From assembly GCF_003611035.1 (NCBI RefSeq), contig NZ_CP030033.1, positions 434,001 through 498,000 on the forward strand: a stretch of 64,000 nucleotides of DNA, given 5' to 3'. The stretch's first letter is position 1; each line of letters opens with the position of its first letter. Position numbers and translations under genes: made by a program. The DNA is from Cryobacterium soli (GTDB lineage: Bacteria > Actinomycetota > Actinomycetes > Actinomycetales > Microbacteriaceae). The notes under the pieces were generated by a model, which saw nothing but the letters and a program-made list of their open reading frames with translations, did not search any database and was not told where the DNA came from. This document shows, piece after piece, positions 1 through 8,859 of this stretch.

Positions 1-902
1 GTGAGGATCTCGCCGGCCTGCACGCCCGGGCGGAGCTCCACCTCGATGTCGCCGTCGAGGGCCTTGACCGTGGCCGTGGCGCCGAGGATGGCGTCGGTCA
101 TGGGCACCTCGAGGGTGCACAGCAGGTCGTCGCCGTCACGGCTGAAGACGTCGTGGTGCCGCACCTTCATCTCGAGGTAGAGATCGCCGTTGGGGCCTCC
201 GGCCGGTCCGGCCTCGCCGCTGCCGGGCATCTGCAGGCGCAGGCCCGTGTCGACGCCGGCGGGGATGTCGACCGGAACCGTGCGGCGCGCGCGCACGCGG
301 CCCTGGCCCTGGCAGGTGACGCAGGGCGTGGCGATGATGGTGCCGTAGCCGCGGCAGGAGCCACAGGGGCTGGAGGTCATGACGTTGCCGAGCAGGGACC
401 GCACGGCACGCTGGATGCTTCCGGTGCCGTGACAGATGTCGCAGGTCACCGGGGAGGTGCCGGGCTGGCAGCAGCTGCCGTTGCAGGTGGCGCAGACGAT
501 CGCGGTGTCCACCTCGATGTCGCGGTGGGTGCCGAAGATCACCTCGTCGAGGTCGAGCTCCACGCGGATGAGGGCGTCCTGCCCGCGTTCGCGGCGCGAC
601 CGCGGGCCGCGGCTGCCGCCGCCTCCCCCGCCGAAGAAGGTCTCGAAGATGTCGCCGAAGTTGCCGGCGTCGAAGCCGCCGCCCTGGCCGGAGTTGCCCG
701 AGCCGCCGCGGTCGTAGTTCTGGCGCTGCTTGGGGTCGGAGAGCACGTCGTAGGCGTGGGTGATGGTCTTGAACCGCTCGGATGCCTCAGCGCCCGGGTT
801 CACATCGGGGTGCAACTGGCGGGCGAGGCGCCGGTAGGCCTTCTTGATCTCGTCGGTGGTGGCATCGCGCGCGACGCCGAGTGCTTCGTAATGGTCAGCC
901 AA
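1..902 (-). CDS. dnaJ: Chaperone DnaJ (Hsp40), 3' end outside the window
   Basis: Co-chaperone that stimulates the ATPase of DnaK and delivers unfolded proteins to it in the cytoplasm. About 300 codons are present. The J domain is N-terminal with HPD in the segment [14 protein letters not shown], followed by a Gly/Phe-rich linker ([13 protein letters not shown]) and four Cys-rich zinc repeats: [24 protein letters not shown] and CVTCQGQG. The first repeat departs from CxxCxGxG. The start is TTG at 902, chosen because GAGGAG lies just upstream and [10 protein letters not shown] is the usual DnaJ beginning. It follows hrcA on the same strand after 57 bases, the common actinobacterial hrcA-dnaJ2 pair, so it is probably under HrcA/CIRCE control. 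The C-terminal substrate-binding and dimerisation part runs off the left edge. Confidence 0.96.
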   Translation of the reverse strand, partial: MADHYEALGVARDATTDEIKKAYRRLARQLHPDVNPGAEASERFKTITHAYDVLSDPKQRQNYDRGGSGNSGQGGGFDAGNFGDIFETFFGGGGGGSRGPRSRRERGQDALIRVELDLDEVIFGTHRDIEVDTAIVCATCNGSCCQPGTSPVTCDICHGTGSIQRAVRSLLGNVMTSSPCGSCRGYGTIIATPCVTCQGQGRVRARRTVPVDIPAGVDTGLRLQMPGSGEAGPAGGPNGDLYLEMKVRHHDVFSRDGDDLLCTLEVPMTDAILGATATVKALDGDIEVELRPGVQAGEIL

Positions 903-959
903 AGCTGGCTCTCCTCGGGTTCTGGGGTGAAAAGTGTCGGTGGGAAGGTGTGGGGGCGG

Positions 960-1979
960 CTAGTTCTCGCCGAGCAGGCGCGAGAGGTACCGGGCGACGG
1001 CGCGCACGGCCGCCATGTTGTTGGAGTAGTCCATGCGGGTCGGGCCGAGCACGCCCAGCCGGGCCGCATCGCCGTGGGAGGTATAGCCGCTCGTGAGCAC
1101 GGAGGTCTCCCCCAGGCCGAACGGCGCGTTCTCACGGCCGATGCTCACCGAGACGCCGTGCTGGTCGGTGGCCATCTCGCCGAACAGGCGCAACAGCACC
1201 ACCTGCTCCTCGATGGCCTCGAGCACAGGGTAGATACTGCCGCTGAAGTCGTCCTCGGTGCGCACCAGGTTCGCGGCGCCGGCCATGACCAGGCGGTCCT
1301 GACGGTTGGCGCCCACCTGGTCCCGCAGAGTGCCGGTGATGAGGTCGATCAGGTCCTGCAGTTCGGGCGGGCCCAGCCCGGTCGGCCCGGTCAGCGCGGC
1401 GGCCGCCTCGCTCATGCTCAGACCGCCGACCACGGCGTTGAGCCGGGTGCGGAGTTCGGCCAGGGCGACCTCGTCCACGGCGCGGGTCAACTCCACCACG
1501 CGCTGTTCGACGCGTCCGGAGTCCGTGATCAGGACGGACAGCACCCGGGTGTCGCTGAGCGGCACCAGTTCGATGTGCCGCACGCTAGCGCGCGACAACG
1601 ACGGGTACTGCACGAGGGCCACCTGATGGGTCAGCTGCGAGAGCAACCTGACGCTCCGCGCCAGCACCTCGTCCAGATCGGCGGACTGGCCGAGGAAGAC
1701 CTCGATGGCCTGCCGCTGGGCGCCGGTCAGGGGGCGCAGGTCGGCCAAGTGGTCGACGAAGAGGCGATAGCCCTTGTCGGTGGGAATGCGCCCCGACGAC
1801 GTGTGGGGCGCGATGATGAGCTCTTCCTCCTCGAGCAGGGCCATGTCGTTGCGGATGGTCGCTGCCGAGACTCCGAAGGCATGCCTGTCGACGATCGACT
1901 TGGACCCCACCGGTTCGCGCGAGGCCACGTAGTCCTGCACGATGACGCGGAGCACTTCGAGACTACGATCCGACACCAT
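960..1979 (-). CDS. hrcA: Heat-inducible transcription repressor HrcA
   Basis: Represses class I heat-shock genes by binding the CIRCE operator; its folding depends on GroEL. The 339-residue protein begins MVSDRSLEVLRVIVQDYVAS, a winged-helix N-terminus with SAATIRNDMALLEEEELI as recognition region, followed by the GAF-like effector domain (SSGRIPTDKGYRLFVDHL). The start is ATG at 1979 because GGGAGG lies about 7 bases upstream. The frame stays open to 2015, but that extension would run up to the CIRCE operator at 2020-2046, which must lie in the promoter. Upstream of dnaJ on the same strand, so the operon should be autoregulated. Length is normal for the family. Confidence 0.96.
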   Translation of the reverse strand: MVSDRSLEVLRVIVQDYVASREPVGSKSIVDRHAFGVSAATIRNDMALLEEEELIIAPHTSSGRIPTDKGYRLFVDHLADLRPLTGAQRQAIEVFLGQSADLDEVLARSVRLLSQLTHQVALVQYPSLSRASVRHIELVPLSDTRVLSVLITDSGRVEQRVVELTRAVDEVALAELRTRLNAVVGGLSMSEAAAALTGPTGLGPPELQDLIDLITGTLRDQVGANRQDRLVMAGAANLVRTEDDFSGSIYPVLEAIEEQVVLLRLFGEMATDQHGVSVSIGRENAPFGLGETSVLTSGYTSHGDAARLGVLGPTRMDYSNNMAAVRAVARYLSRLLGEN

Positions 1980-2019
1980 TCCGATCGCCTCCCTCACGCC
2001 CGGTCCTGCCACCAACTGG

Positions 2020-2046
2020 CTGGCACTCTCATTGTTTGACTGCTAA
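2020..2046 (-). promoter_or_regulatory. CIRCE operator of hrcA-dnaJ
   Basis: Read on the minus strand this is TTAGCAGTC, nine bases, GAGTGCCAG. The CIRCE consensus is TTAGCACTC-N9-GAGTGCTAA, so the arms match at 8 of 9 and 7 of 9 positions with the exact spacer. It ends 40 bases before the hrcA ATG. A -10-like TATGAT (2046-2051, minus strand) touches its upstream edge, so bound HrcA would cover the transcription start. Confidence 0.9.
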
Positions 2047-2146
2047 TCATATCGCGAGCGGGCTGGATACCCATTGCTCCCCGACGATTTTGCGCAGTAG
2101 CGTGGGCACAAGCACACCCACGCACCGCTCACCGAAGGACACCGCC

Positions 2147-2548
2147 ATGAGCTATCCCACCGGTCAGGGACCATCGAACGGGCCGTCATCAGGGCCTCCG
2201 CTCTCCCAGGAGCAGGACAGGCAGTGGGCGTCACTGGCTCACCTGGGCGGCATCCTCTCGTTCCCGCCCTCCCTGATCATCTGGCTGGTCTTCAAGGACC
2301 GGGGCCCGTTCACCAACGAACAAGGCAAGGAAGCGCTGAATTTCCAGATCACCCTGCTGATCGGCTATGTGGCCCTCAACGTTCTGTCCACGATTCTCAG
2401 TCTGATCACATTCGGCCTGCTGTCCGGGCTCTTCTCGCTCGGCTGGGTGCTGTGGCTGGTCGGATCGATCTTCTCCGTGCTCGGCTATCTGAGCGCTCGC
2501 GACGGCCGGCCGTACCGCTACCCCTTCTCTATCCGTCTGATCAGCTAG
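2147..2548 (+). CDS. DUF4870 domain-containing membrane protein (copy 1)
   Basis: Small integral membrane protein of the DUF4870 family; function unknown. The 133 residues begin with a Gly/Pro/Ser-rich cytoplasmic tail (about 1-25), then the family core QWASLAHLGGILSF, the charged KDRGPF loop, and hydrophobic segments around GYVALNVLSTILSLITFGLL and WVLWLVGSIFSVLGYL. The start ATG is preceded by GAAGGA about 9 bases upstream. The open frame extends back to 2036, but those codons cover the hrcA promoter region. A second DUF4870 gene follows 93 bases downstream and shares the KDRGPF and LNFQITL motifs, so the two are tandem paralogs. Confidence 0.85.
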   Translation: MSYPTGQGPSNGPSSGPPLSQEQDRQWASLAHLGGILSFPPSLIIWLVFKDRGPFTNEQGKEALNFQITLLIGYVALNVLSTILSLITFGLLSGLFSLGWVLWLVGSIFSVLGYLSARDGRPYRYPFSIRLIS

Positions 2549-2641
2549 TTTGCAGACTCCGGGTTGGGGCGAGCGGCGCTATTCTGGTAACAGCGGCGCC
2601 GGACGCCGCCCCGCACCGCCGGGAGTCACGAAGGAGATCCC

Positions 2642-3016
2642 ATGTCAGAGGCAACGCCTCCCCCCGCAGCCCCGTACCAGGCACAGAGTCAGCTGAGCCC
2701 GGCCGACGAGAAGCTCTGGGCGACCCTGATCCACATCGGCGGGATCCTCTTCAGCTTCCTGCCTGCCCTCATCGGCTACATCGTGCTCAAGGACCGCGGC
2801 CCGTTCATCCGGGCGCACACGGCAACCGCTCTGAACTTCCAGATCACCCTGGCCATCGCCGGGTTCGTCGGAGGCATCCTCACCGTCATCGGCATCGGCT
2901 TCCTGATCCTGGCCGCGGTGTGGATCCTCAACATCGTCTTCAGCATCATGGCCGCCATCGCCGCCAACAAGGGCGAGTGGTACACCTACCCGCTCACCAT
3001 CAAGTTCCTCAGCTAG
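2642..3016 (+). CDS. DUF4870 domain-containing membrane protein (copy 2)
   Basis: Second DUF4870 protein, 124 residues, with a strong AAGGAG site 5-10 bases before the ATG. Core features are KLWATLIHIGGILFSFLPAL, the KDRGPF loop at about residue 48, and two further hydrophobic segments (ITLAIAGFVGGILTVIGIGF and LAAVWILNIVFSIMAAIAA). It ends in a short polar tail, WYTYPLTIKFLS. It resembles copy 1 in domain layout, but the N-terminal linker differs. No function can be assigned; the family often sits near stress or envelope genes. It is convergent with hemW, with 88 bases between them. Confidence 0.85.
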   Translation: MSEATPPPAAPYQAQSQLSPADEKLWATLIHIGGILFSFLPALIGYIVLKDRGPFIRAHTATALNFQITLAIAGFVGGILTVIGIGFLILAAVWILNIVFSIMAAIAANKGEWYTYPLTIKFLS

Positions 3017-3070
3017 CCCGTTTCCCCCTCGCGAGCTGCGAGGTGAGCACCGAGAACTCGCGCGTTCTAG

Positions 3071-3092
3071 GGCTTAACTCACGGTTCGCGGG
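3071..3092. repeat. Dispersed 22-bp intergenic motif, copy A
   Basis: Begins GGCTTAACTCACG and lies between the convergent ends of the second DUF4870 gene and hemW, 12 bases past the hemW stop. A second copy (38529-38550) next to the dnaE stop matches at 20 of 22 bases. A third (62332-62344) shares the first 13 bases. Function unknown. Confidence 0.6.
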
Positions 3093-3104
3093 TGGGAGCG
3101 GAGG

Positions 3105-4331
3105 TTAGTCGGTGAGGAGGCGGCGCACCACGGCGTCGGCCAGGAGCCGCCCGCGCAGGGTCAGCTTGATGGTGCCGCCGATCGCCGCCCTCGCGTCGAT
3201 GAGTTCGTCGGCAATCAGGCCGGCCACCTCGCGGCGCCCCGCCGTCGTCAACGTCGCCACGGGGATGCCCTCGCGGATGCGGGTGAGCAATAGCACCCGC
3301 TCCAGCTCGCGCGTGTCGTCGTCGAGAGTCTCGCGTCCGGCCGCCGGGGAATGCCCGGCGAGGATCCGGTCCGCATACGCCGCCGGGTGCTTGACGTTCC
3401 ACCAGCGCACCCCGCCGATGTGGCTGTGCGCCCCTGGGCCCACACCCCACCAGTCGGCGCTCCTCCAGTAGGAGAGGTTGTGCCGGGAGCGATGCTCCGT
3501 GCCCCTGGACCAGTTGCTGACCTCGTACCAGCCGTAGCCGGCCTCGGCCAGGAGCCGGTCGGCCAGCTCGTAGAAGTCGGCCTGCAGGTCCTCGTCGGGC
3601 TGCACGAGCTCGCCGCGGCGGATCTGCCTGGCCAGCTTGGTGCCGTCTTCGACGATGAGCGAGTAGGCGCTGATGTGGTCGGGGTTCTGAGCGATAGCGT
3701 GGTCGAGGCTGGCCCGCCAGTTCTCGATGGTCTCCCCCGGGGTGCCGTAGATCAGGTCGAGGCTCACGTCCAGGCCTGCGTCCCTGGCCCACTGCACGAC
3801 GAGCGGAACCCGCTCGGGGTCGTGCGTGCGCTCGAGGGTGGCGAGCACGCTCGGCACGGCCGACTGCATGCCGAAGGACACCCGGGTGAACCCGGCGGCC
3901 TTGAGCTGGAGGAGGTAAGCGGCGTCGACCGAGTCCGGGTTCGCCTCGGTGGTCACCTCGGCACCCGGCACAATGCCAAAGGTGTCCCGCACGGCGTGCA
4001 GCATCCGCACCAGGTGGTCGGCGGGCAGCAGCGTGGGCGTGCCGCCACCGAAGAAGACCGTCGCTGCGGGCCGGCTCTCCACGCCCGACGCGGCCAGGAT
4101 GCGCGCGGCGGACTCGACCTCCGACACGGCCTGGCTGGCGTAGTCGCTCTGCTTCACCCCGCGCAGCTCGGTGGCGGTGTAGGTGTTGAAGTCGCAATAG
4201 CCGCAGCGCACCTTGCAGAACGGCACGTGCAGGTAGACCCCGAAGTCGCGTTCGTCCGCGCCGACTCCGGCCGAGGCCGGCAGCAGCCCGTCGAGGGGGG
4301 CGGGGTCACCGACCGGATGCGGTCCAGCCAT
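3105..4331 (-). CDS. hemW: Radical SAM heme chaperone HemW
   Basis: Radical-SAM protein of the HemN-like group that binds and delivers heme. It was long annotated as an oxygen-independent coproporphyrinogen oxidase. The 408 residues include the iron-sulfur motif CKVRCGYCDF (about 38-47), with Cys spacing CxxxCxxC, the GGGTPT SAM-binding stretch, and SLDLIYGTPGET typical of the family. The ATG at 4331 follows the stop of the upstream DUF1990 gene by 4 bases, so the two are co-transcribed and probably coupled to lepA, a gene order common in actinobacteria and firmicutes. True coproporphyrinogen dehydrogenase is less likely because the N-terminal extension of HemN is missing. Confidence 0.93.
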   Translation of the reverse strand: MAGPHPVGDPAPLDGLLPASAGVGADERDFGVYLHVPFCKVRCGYCDFNTYTATELRGVKQSDYASQAVSEVESAARILAASGVESRPAATVFFGGGTPTLLPADHLVRMLHAVRDTFGIVPGAEVTTEANPDSVDAAYLLQLKAAGFTRVSFGMQSAVPSVLATLERTHDPERVPLVVQWARDAGLDVSLDLIYGTPGETIENWRASLDHAIAQNPDHISAYSLIVEDGTKLARQIRRGELVQPDEDLQADFYELADRLLAEAGYGWYEVSNWSRGTEHRSRHNLSYWRSADWWGVGPGAHSHIGGVRWWNVKHPAAYADRILAGHSPAAGRETLDDDTRELERVLLLTRIREGIPVATLTTAGRREVAGLIADELIDARAAIGGTIKLTLRGRLLADAVVRRLLTD

Positions 4332-4335
4332 CCGG

Positions 4336-4983
4336 TCAGGCCATCCCGACGGGATGCAGGGCGCGCAGGTACCGGCGCGTGTAGCGTTCCTGCTGGAAGC
4401 GCAGGACCGGCCAGGCCAGACGGTAGTACCAGGTGCTCGGCCGGGAGAACGAGCGGATCGTCAGCCAGACGGAGTCGTCCGGACGGCGGTCCACGATGAA
4501 CGCTTCCTCGCCGTTCTGCGGGTGACCGCGCATGGTTCCGTAGGCGAAGCCGATCTTGTCGGCCTCATCGATGACGTAGACCACGCGGACCGGTGCGGCG
4601 ACCGTGAAGGGGCCGTTCGGGATCTTGAGCACGCCGGTCATGCCGTTGCTGATGAAGGGGGTGCCGTCCTCGGCGAAGGTGGCCTCGTTCACCGGGTGCT
4701 CCTGGTTGGGCGCCGGGGTGCCGTCGTCGGTGAAGACGATGCCGGTGTACTGCACGCCGGTTCCGGCGTCGAGGTCGGTGACCTCGATGCCGCTGCCACG
4801 CTGGATGCCCCAGGTCATCAGCGACGTCGTCGCCGCCCGGAAACGTTCCTCGCCGCTGCCCAGGCGCACGGTGCGCTCGAGCGGCCGGTGCCCCTTCGGC
4901 GGGTAGCGCATGAGGTCGGACGCGAGGGTGCCGCCGATGGCGGCGTACGTCACGGCGGCGTCGGTGAAGGTCGAGCGGCGCAT
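4336..4983 (-). CDS. DUF1990 family protein
   Basis: 215-residue soluble protein beginning MRRSTFTDAAVTYAAIGGTL. The family signature is visible in YPPKGHRPLERTVRLGSGEERF near the N-terminus and in the beta-rich middle (PFTVAAPVRVVYVIDE, FAYGTMRGHPQNGEEAFIV), ending with the aromatic segment STWYYRLAWPVLRFQQERY. No enzyme motif is known for DUF1990, which is widespread in actinobacteria. It lies between lepA (6 bases away) and hemW (4 bases away), inside one operon. I do not recognise a specific function. Confidence 0.85.
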   Translation of the reverse strand: MRRSTFTDAAVTYAAIGGTLASDLMRYPPKGHRPLERTVRLGSGEERFRAATTSLMTWGIQRGSGIEVTDLDAGTGVQYTGIVFTDDGTPAPNQEHPVNEATFAEDGTPFISNGMTGVLKIPNGPFTVAAPVRVVYVIDEADKIGFAYGTMRGHPQNGEEAFIVDRRPDDSVWLTIRSFSRPSTWYYRLAWPVLRFQQERYTRRYLRALHPVGMA

Positions 4984-4988
4984 GACGG

Positions 4989-6842
4989 TTACTTCTTTTC
5001 CTTCTTGGGCGGTTCGTCGCCGGAGAGCGCGGCGATGAACGCCTCCTGCGGCACCTCGACCCGGCCGACCATCTTCATGCGCTTCTTGCCTTCCTTCTGC
5101 TTTTCGAGCAGCTTGCGCTTGCGGGAGATGTCACCGCCGTAGCACTTGGCCAGAACGTCCTTGCGGATGGCGCTGATGGATTCACGGGCGATGATGCGGG
5201 CGCCGATGGCGGCCTGGATGGGCACGTCGAACTGCTGGCGCGGAATGAGCTTGCGGAGGCGCCCCGTCATGAGGACACCGTAGTCGTAGGCCTTGTCGCG
5301 GTGCACGATGGCGCTGAAGGCGTCGACCTGTTCGCCCTGCAACAGGATGTCGACCTTGACCAGGTCGGCCTCCTGCGAGCCGATGGGCTCGTAGTCCAGC
5401 GAGGCGTAGCCGGCGGTCTTGCTCTTGAGCTGGTCGAAGAAGTCGAACACGATCTCGCCCAGCGGCATCGTGTAGCGGATCTCGACCCTGTCCTCACCGA
5501 GGTACTCCATGCCGAGCAGGGTGCCGCGGCGGCCCTGGCAGAGTTCCATGATCACGCCGACGTAGTCCTTGGGCGCGAGGATCGCGGCCTTGACGATGGG
5601 CTCCTCGACGACGGCGATCTTGCCGTTCGGGAACTCGCTCGGGTTCGTGACCGTGACGGTCTTCTTGTCGTCGGTGGTGACCTCGTAGATCACGCTGGGC
5701 GCGGTGGTGATCAGGTCGAGGTTGAACTCCCGGTCGATGCGCTCGGTGATGATCTCGAGGTGCAGCAGGCCCAGGAAGCCGCAGCGGAAGCCGAAGCCCA
5801 GCGCGACGGAGGTTTCCGGTTCGTAGACCAGCGACGCATCCGAGAGCTTGAGCTTGTCGAGCGCTTCGCGCAGCGCCGGGTAGTCGCTGCCGTCGATCGG
5901 GTAGAGGCCGGAGAACACCATGGGCTTGGGCTCGGTGTAGCCCGGCAGCGCCTCGGTGGCGGGCTTGGCCGCAGTGGTGACGGTGTCGCCGACCTTGGAC
6001 TGGCGCACGTCCTTCACACCGGTGATCAGGTAACCCACCTCACCGACGCCCAGGCCCTTGCTGGGCGTGGGTTCGGGGCTGGTGACGCCGATCTCGAGGA
6101 TGTCGTGGGTGGCTCTGGTCGACATCATCTGGATCTTCTCGCGCGGGCTGAGGTGCCCGTCGATCATGCGCACATAGGTGACGACGCCGCGGTAGCTGTC
6201 GTAGACGGAGTCGAAGATCATCGCGCGGGCCGGGGCGTTCGCGTCGCCGACCGGAGCCGGGATCAGACTGGTGGCCCGGTCGAGCAGCTCGGACACGCCC
6301 ACGCCGGTCTTGCCGGAGACCCGCAGCACGTCGTCGGGGCTGCCGCCGATGAGGCTCGCGAGTTCCTTGGCGTACTTGTCGGGGTCGGCGGCCGGCAGGT
6401 CGATCTTGTTGAGCACCGGGATGATGGTGAGGTCGTTCTCGAGAGCCAGGTACAGGTTCGCCAGCGTCTGGGCTTCGATGCCCTGTGCGGCGTCGACGAG
6501 CAGGATGGCGCCTTCGCAAGCGGCCAGGCTGCGGGAGACCTCGTAGGTGAAGTCGACGTGGCCCGGAGTGTCGATCATATTCAGCGCGTAGGTCTGGCCG
6601 TCCATCTCCCACGGCATGCGCACGGCCTGGCTCTTGATGGTGATGCCGCGTTCGCGCTCGATGTCCATGCGGTCCAGGTACTGGGCACGCATGGAGCGGT
6701 CGTCGACGACGCCGGTGATCTGCAGCATCCGGTCGGCCAGCGTGGACTTGCCGTGGTCGATGTGCGCGATGATGCAGAAGTTACGGATGAACGCGGGGGC
6801 GGTTGCGGCCGGTTCCAGCGCCTTGATTGCTCTCGGTGACAT
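4989..6842 (-). CDS. lepA: Elongation factor 4 (LepA), ribosome back-translocating GTPase
   Basis: Translational GTPase related to EF-G that acts on stalled or mistranslocated ribosomes and in 30S biogenesis. 617 residues from the ATG at 6842. GTPase motifs are AHIDHGKST (P-loop, about 27-35), the switch II motif DTPGHVDF and NKIDLPAA. The C-terminal LepA domain with [20 protein letters not shown] is intact. The frame is open for 21 more codons upstream, but [21 protein letters not shown] matches the usual short N-terminus. The ribosome-binding site is weak (GGGAGA about 14 bases upstream). First gene of the lepA-DUF1990-hemW operon, divergent from a sensor kinase across 112 bases. Confidence 0.97.
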   Translation of the reverse strand: MSPRAIKALEPAATAPAFIRNFCIIAHIDHGKSTLADRMLQITGVVDDRSMRAQYLDRMDIERERGITIKSQAVRMPWEMDGQTYALNMIDTPGHVDFTYEVSRSLAACEGAILLVDAAQGIEAQTLANLYLALENDLTIIPVLNKIDLPAADPDKYAKELASLIGGSPDDVLRVSGKTGVGVSELLDRATSLIPAPVGDANAPARAMIFDSVYDSYRGVVTYVRMIDGHLSPREKIQMMSTRATHDILEIGVTSPEPTPSKGLGVGEVGYLITGVKDVRQSKVGDTVTTAAKPATEALPGYTEPKPMVFSGLYPIDGSDYPALREALDKLKLSDASLVYEPETSVALGFGFRCGFLGLLHLEIITERIDREFNLDLITTAPSVIYEVTTDDKKTVTVTNPSEFPNGKIAVVEEPIVKAAILAPKDYVGVIMELCQGRRGTLLGMEYLGEDRVEIRYTMPLGEIVFDFFDQLKSKTAGYASLDYEPIGSQEADLVKVDILLQGEQVDAFSAIVHRDKAYDYGVLMTGRLRKLIPRQQFDVPIQAAIGARIIARESISAIRKDVLAKCYGGDISRKRKLLEKQKEGKKRMKMVGRVEVPQEAFIAALSGDEPPKKEKK

Positions 6843-6954
6843 GATGGCCCAATTCTCCCATGCCTCGCAGCATCGGGGTGACCTGCCTCGGCCCGGCTCG
6901 CTCATCCATTCGACGGATGCAGGCTGCGCACGGCCTGATTATGCTGGCATCACC

Positions 6955-8220
6955 ATGTCCAGCCTCACCGTCGCCGCCACCCCGACCCCGAGGGATCCCA
7001 CCCCGCCCACCAGCATCGGCGACGGCCTGCCACACTCCGCACTGACCCCGGTGTTCTCGGGGCTGCGCATCGGTCTGCACGTGCTGATCGTTGCCCTGAC
7101 CGGGCTGGTGATCGTGCTCACTCTGTGGGACGCGGCCCCGGATGCGGCGCTCATCGTGGCACTGGCGCTGGTGTTCCTCACCAGCTACGCCGCCGGCGGC
7201 CGCCTGGCCCGCACGCGGCCGCGCTGCTGGGTCGTGCCGGTCTGGATGGCGTTGCTGCTCGTGGAGTGGCTCGCGCTGACGCTGTTGACCGAGGACGCCG
7301 CGTTCATCGTCTTCCCCCTGTTCTTCCTCCAGCTGCACGTGCTGCCCCTCCGGGCGGGCATTCCGCTGGTGCTGCTGAGTGTGTTCCTCACGATCTGGTC
7401 GATGAGCCTGCATGTGGGCCTGAGCCTGGGCGCGACCCTGGGGCCGCTCGTGGCCGCCGGTGTGGCCGTCGCGGTGGGGCTCGGCTACCGGGCGCTGCTG
7501 CGGGAGGCCGGCGAACGGCAGAGCCTCATCGACGACCTGCTGGCCACCCGGGCCGAGCTCGCCGCCACCGCCAGGGATGCCGGCACCCTCGCCGAGCGGC
7601 AGCGGCTGGCCCGCGAGATCCACGACACCGTCGCGCAGGGGCTCTCGAGCATCCAGTTGCTGTTGCACGCGGCCGAGCGCACCGTCACCGACCCGGCCGC
7701 CCTCGACCACCTACGGCTGGCCAGGGACACGGCGGCGGCGAATCTGCAGGAGACCCGTCGGTTCATCCGCGAACTCACCCCGCCGGCCTTGGATACCCAG
7801 ACCCTGCCCGGCGCCCTGGCCAGGCTCGCGGCCTCGATGGAGCGCCCGACGCCCACCGATGGGCGGGCCACCCGGGTGAGCCTGCACGTCACCGGGGACG
7901 CCGTGGCCCTGCCCATGTCGTTGGAAACCACCCTGTTGCGCATCGCTCAGGGGTCGCTGGCCAACGTCGCCCAGCACGCCGACGCCCATCGCGCCGAGAT
8001 CACGCTGAGCTACATGACCGACGAGGTGACCCTGGACATCGTCGACGACGGCCGGGGGTTCACGCTCACCGATGCGGCCGCCCAGAGCCCGGACTCGTTC
8101 GGGCTGGTCGCGATCAGGCAACGGGTGGAGCAACTCGGCGGCAGCTTCGTGCTCGAGTCTGCGCCGGGTCAGGGCACGGCCGTTGCGGTCACCTTCCCGA
8201 CCGGGCAGGTGGCGGCATGA
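6955..8220 (+). CDS. Sensor histidine kinase, NarL/LiaS-type (HisKA_3)
   Basis: Membrane sensor kinase of 421 residues. About six hydrophobic segments between residues 38 and 178 form the sensing part; there is no large extracellular loop, so it probably senses membrane state or a membrane-soluble signal. A short coiled linker leads to the HisKA_3 dimerisation domain LAREIHDTVAQGLSSIQLLL with phospho-accepting His223, then a GHKL ATPase domain with ANVAQHADA (N box), VDDGRGF and a C-terminal glycine-rich stretch. The stop overlaps the start of the response regulator (ATGA), so the two are co-translated. TATGCT at 6940-6945, nine bases before the ATG, is a plausible -10, giving little or no leader. 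The signal is unknown. Confidence 0.92.
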   Translation: MSSLTVAATPTPRDPTPPTSIGDGLPHSALTPVFSGLRIGLHVLIVALTGLVIVLTLWDAAPDAALIVALALVFLTSYAAGGRLARTRPRCWVVPVWMALLLVEWLALTLLTEDAAFIVFPLFFLQLHVLPLRAGIPLVLLSVFLTIWSMSLHVGLSLGATLGPLVAAGVAVAVGLGYRALLREAGERQSLIDDLLATRAELAATARDAGTLAERQRLAREIHDTVAQGLSSIQLLLHAAERTVTDPAALDHLRLARDTAAANLQETRRFIRELTPPALDTQTLPGALARLAASMERPTPTDGRATRVSLHVTGDAVALPMSLETTLLRIAQGSLANVAQHADAHRAEITLSYMTDEVTLDIVDDGRGFTLTDAAAQSPDSFGLVAIRQRVEQLGGSFVLESAPGQGTAVAVTFPTGQVAA

Positions 8221-8858
8221 TCCGGGTGCTGCTCGCCGATGACCACCCCGTGGTACGGGCGGGCCTGCGGGCCCTGCTCGGCGCGGAGCCCGACCTGGTC
8301 GTGGAGCTCGAGGCCGGCACGGCCGAGGAGGCGGTGACGCTGGCGGCGTCCGGACAGGTCGATGTCGTGCTCATGGACCTGCAATTCGGCGGGGCGCTGC
8401 CCGGTGCCACCATGCAGGGGGCCGAAGCCACCCGCCGGGTGCGCGCGGTTCCCGGCGCCCCTCACGTGCTGATCCTGACGAATTACGACACGGATGCCGA
8501 CATCCTCGGCGCCATCGAGGCCGGCGCCAGCGGCTACCTGCTCAAGGACGCCCCGCCGGCCGAGCTCATCACGGCCGTTCGCGCGGCCGCGGCCGGCCAG
8601 AGCGCCCTCGCGCCGGCCATCGTGACCCGCCTGGCCGACCGCTCCCGGGTTCCGGAGAGCCGGCTCTCCCCGCGTGAGGTCGAGGTGCTCGGGCTCGTCG
8701 CCGCCGGACGCTCCAACCGGCAGATCGGGCAGGACCTGTTCCTCAGCGAGGCGACCGTGAAGTCCCACCTGGTGCACATCTTCGGCAAGCTCGGGGTGGG
8801 TTCGCGTACCTCGGCCGTCGCCAGTGCCCGCGCGTCGGGGACCATTAGGGGGGCCTGA
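8217..8858 (+). CDS. Two-component response regulator, NarL/LuxR family
   Basis: 213-residue partner of the upstream kinase. The receiver domain (1-120) has the acidic pair D8-D9, phospho-accepting D54 in VLMDLQFGG and K110 in GYLLKDAPP. The linker leads to a LuxR helix-turn-helix (about 148-208) with LSPREVEVLGLVAAGRSN and FLSEATVKSHLVHIFGKLGV. The start ATG overlaps the kinase stop by four bases. The next gene, an alpha/beta hydrolase, starts one base after the stop, so the three genes form an operon. Targets cannot be predicted from this window. Confidence 0.93.
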   Translation: MIRVLLADDHPVVRAGLRALLGAEPDLVVELEAGTAEEAVTLAASGQVDVVLMDLQFGGALPGATMQGAEATRRVRAVPGAPHVLILTNYDTDADILGAIEAGASGYLLKDAPPAELITAVRAAAAGQSALAPAIVTRLADRSRVPESRLSPREVEVLGLVAAGRSNRQIGQDLFLSEATVKSHLVHIFGKLGVGSRTSAVASARASGTIRGA

Positions 8859-8859
8859 G

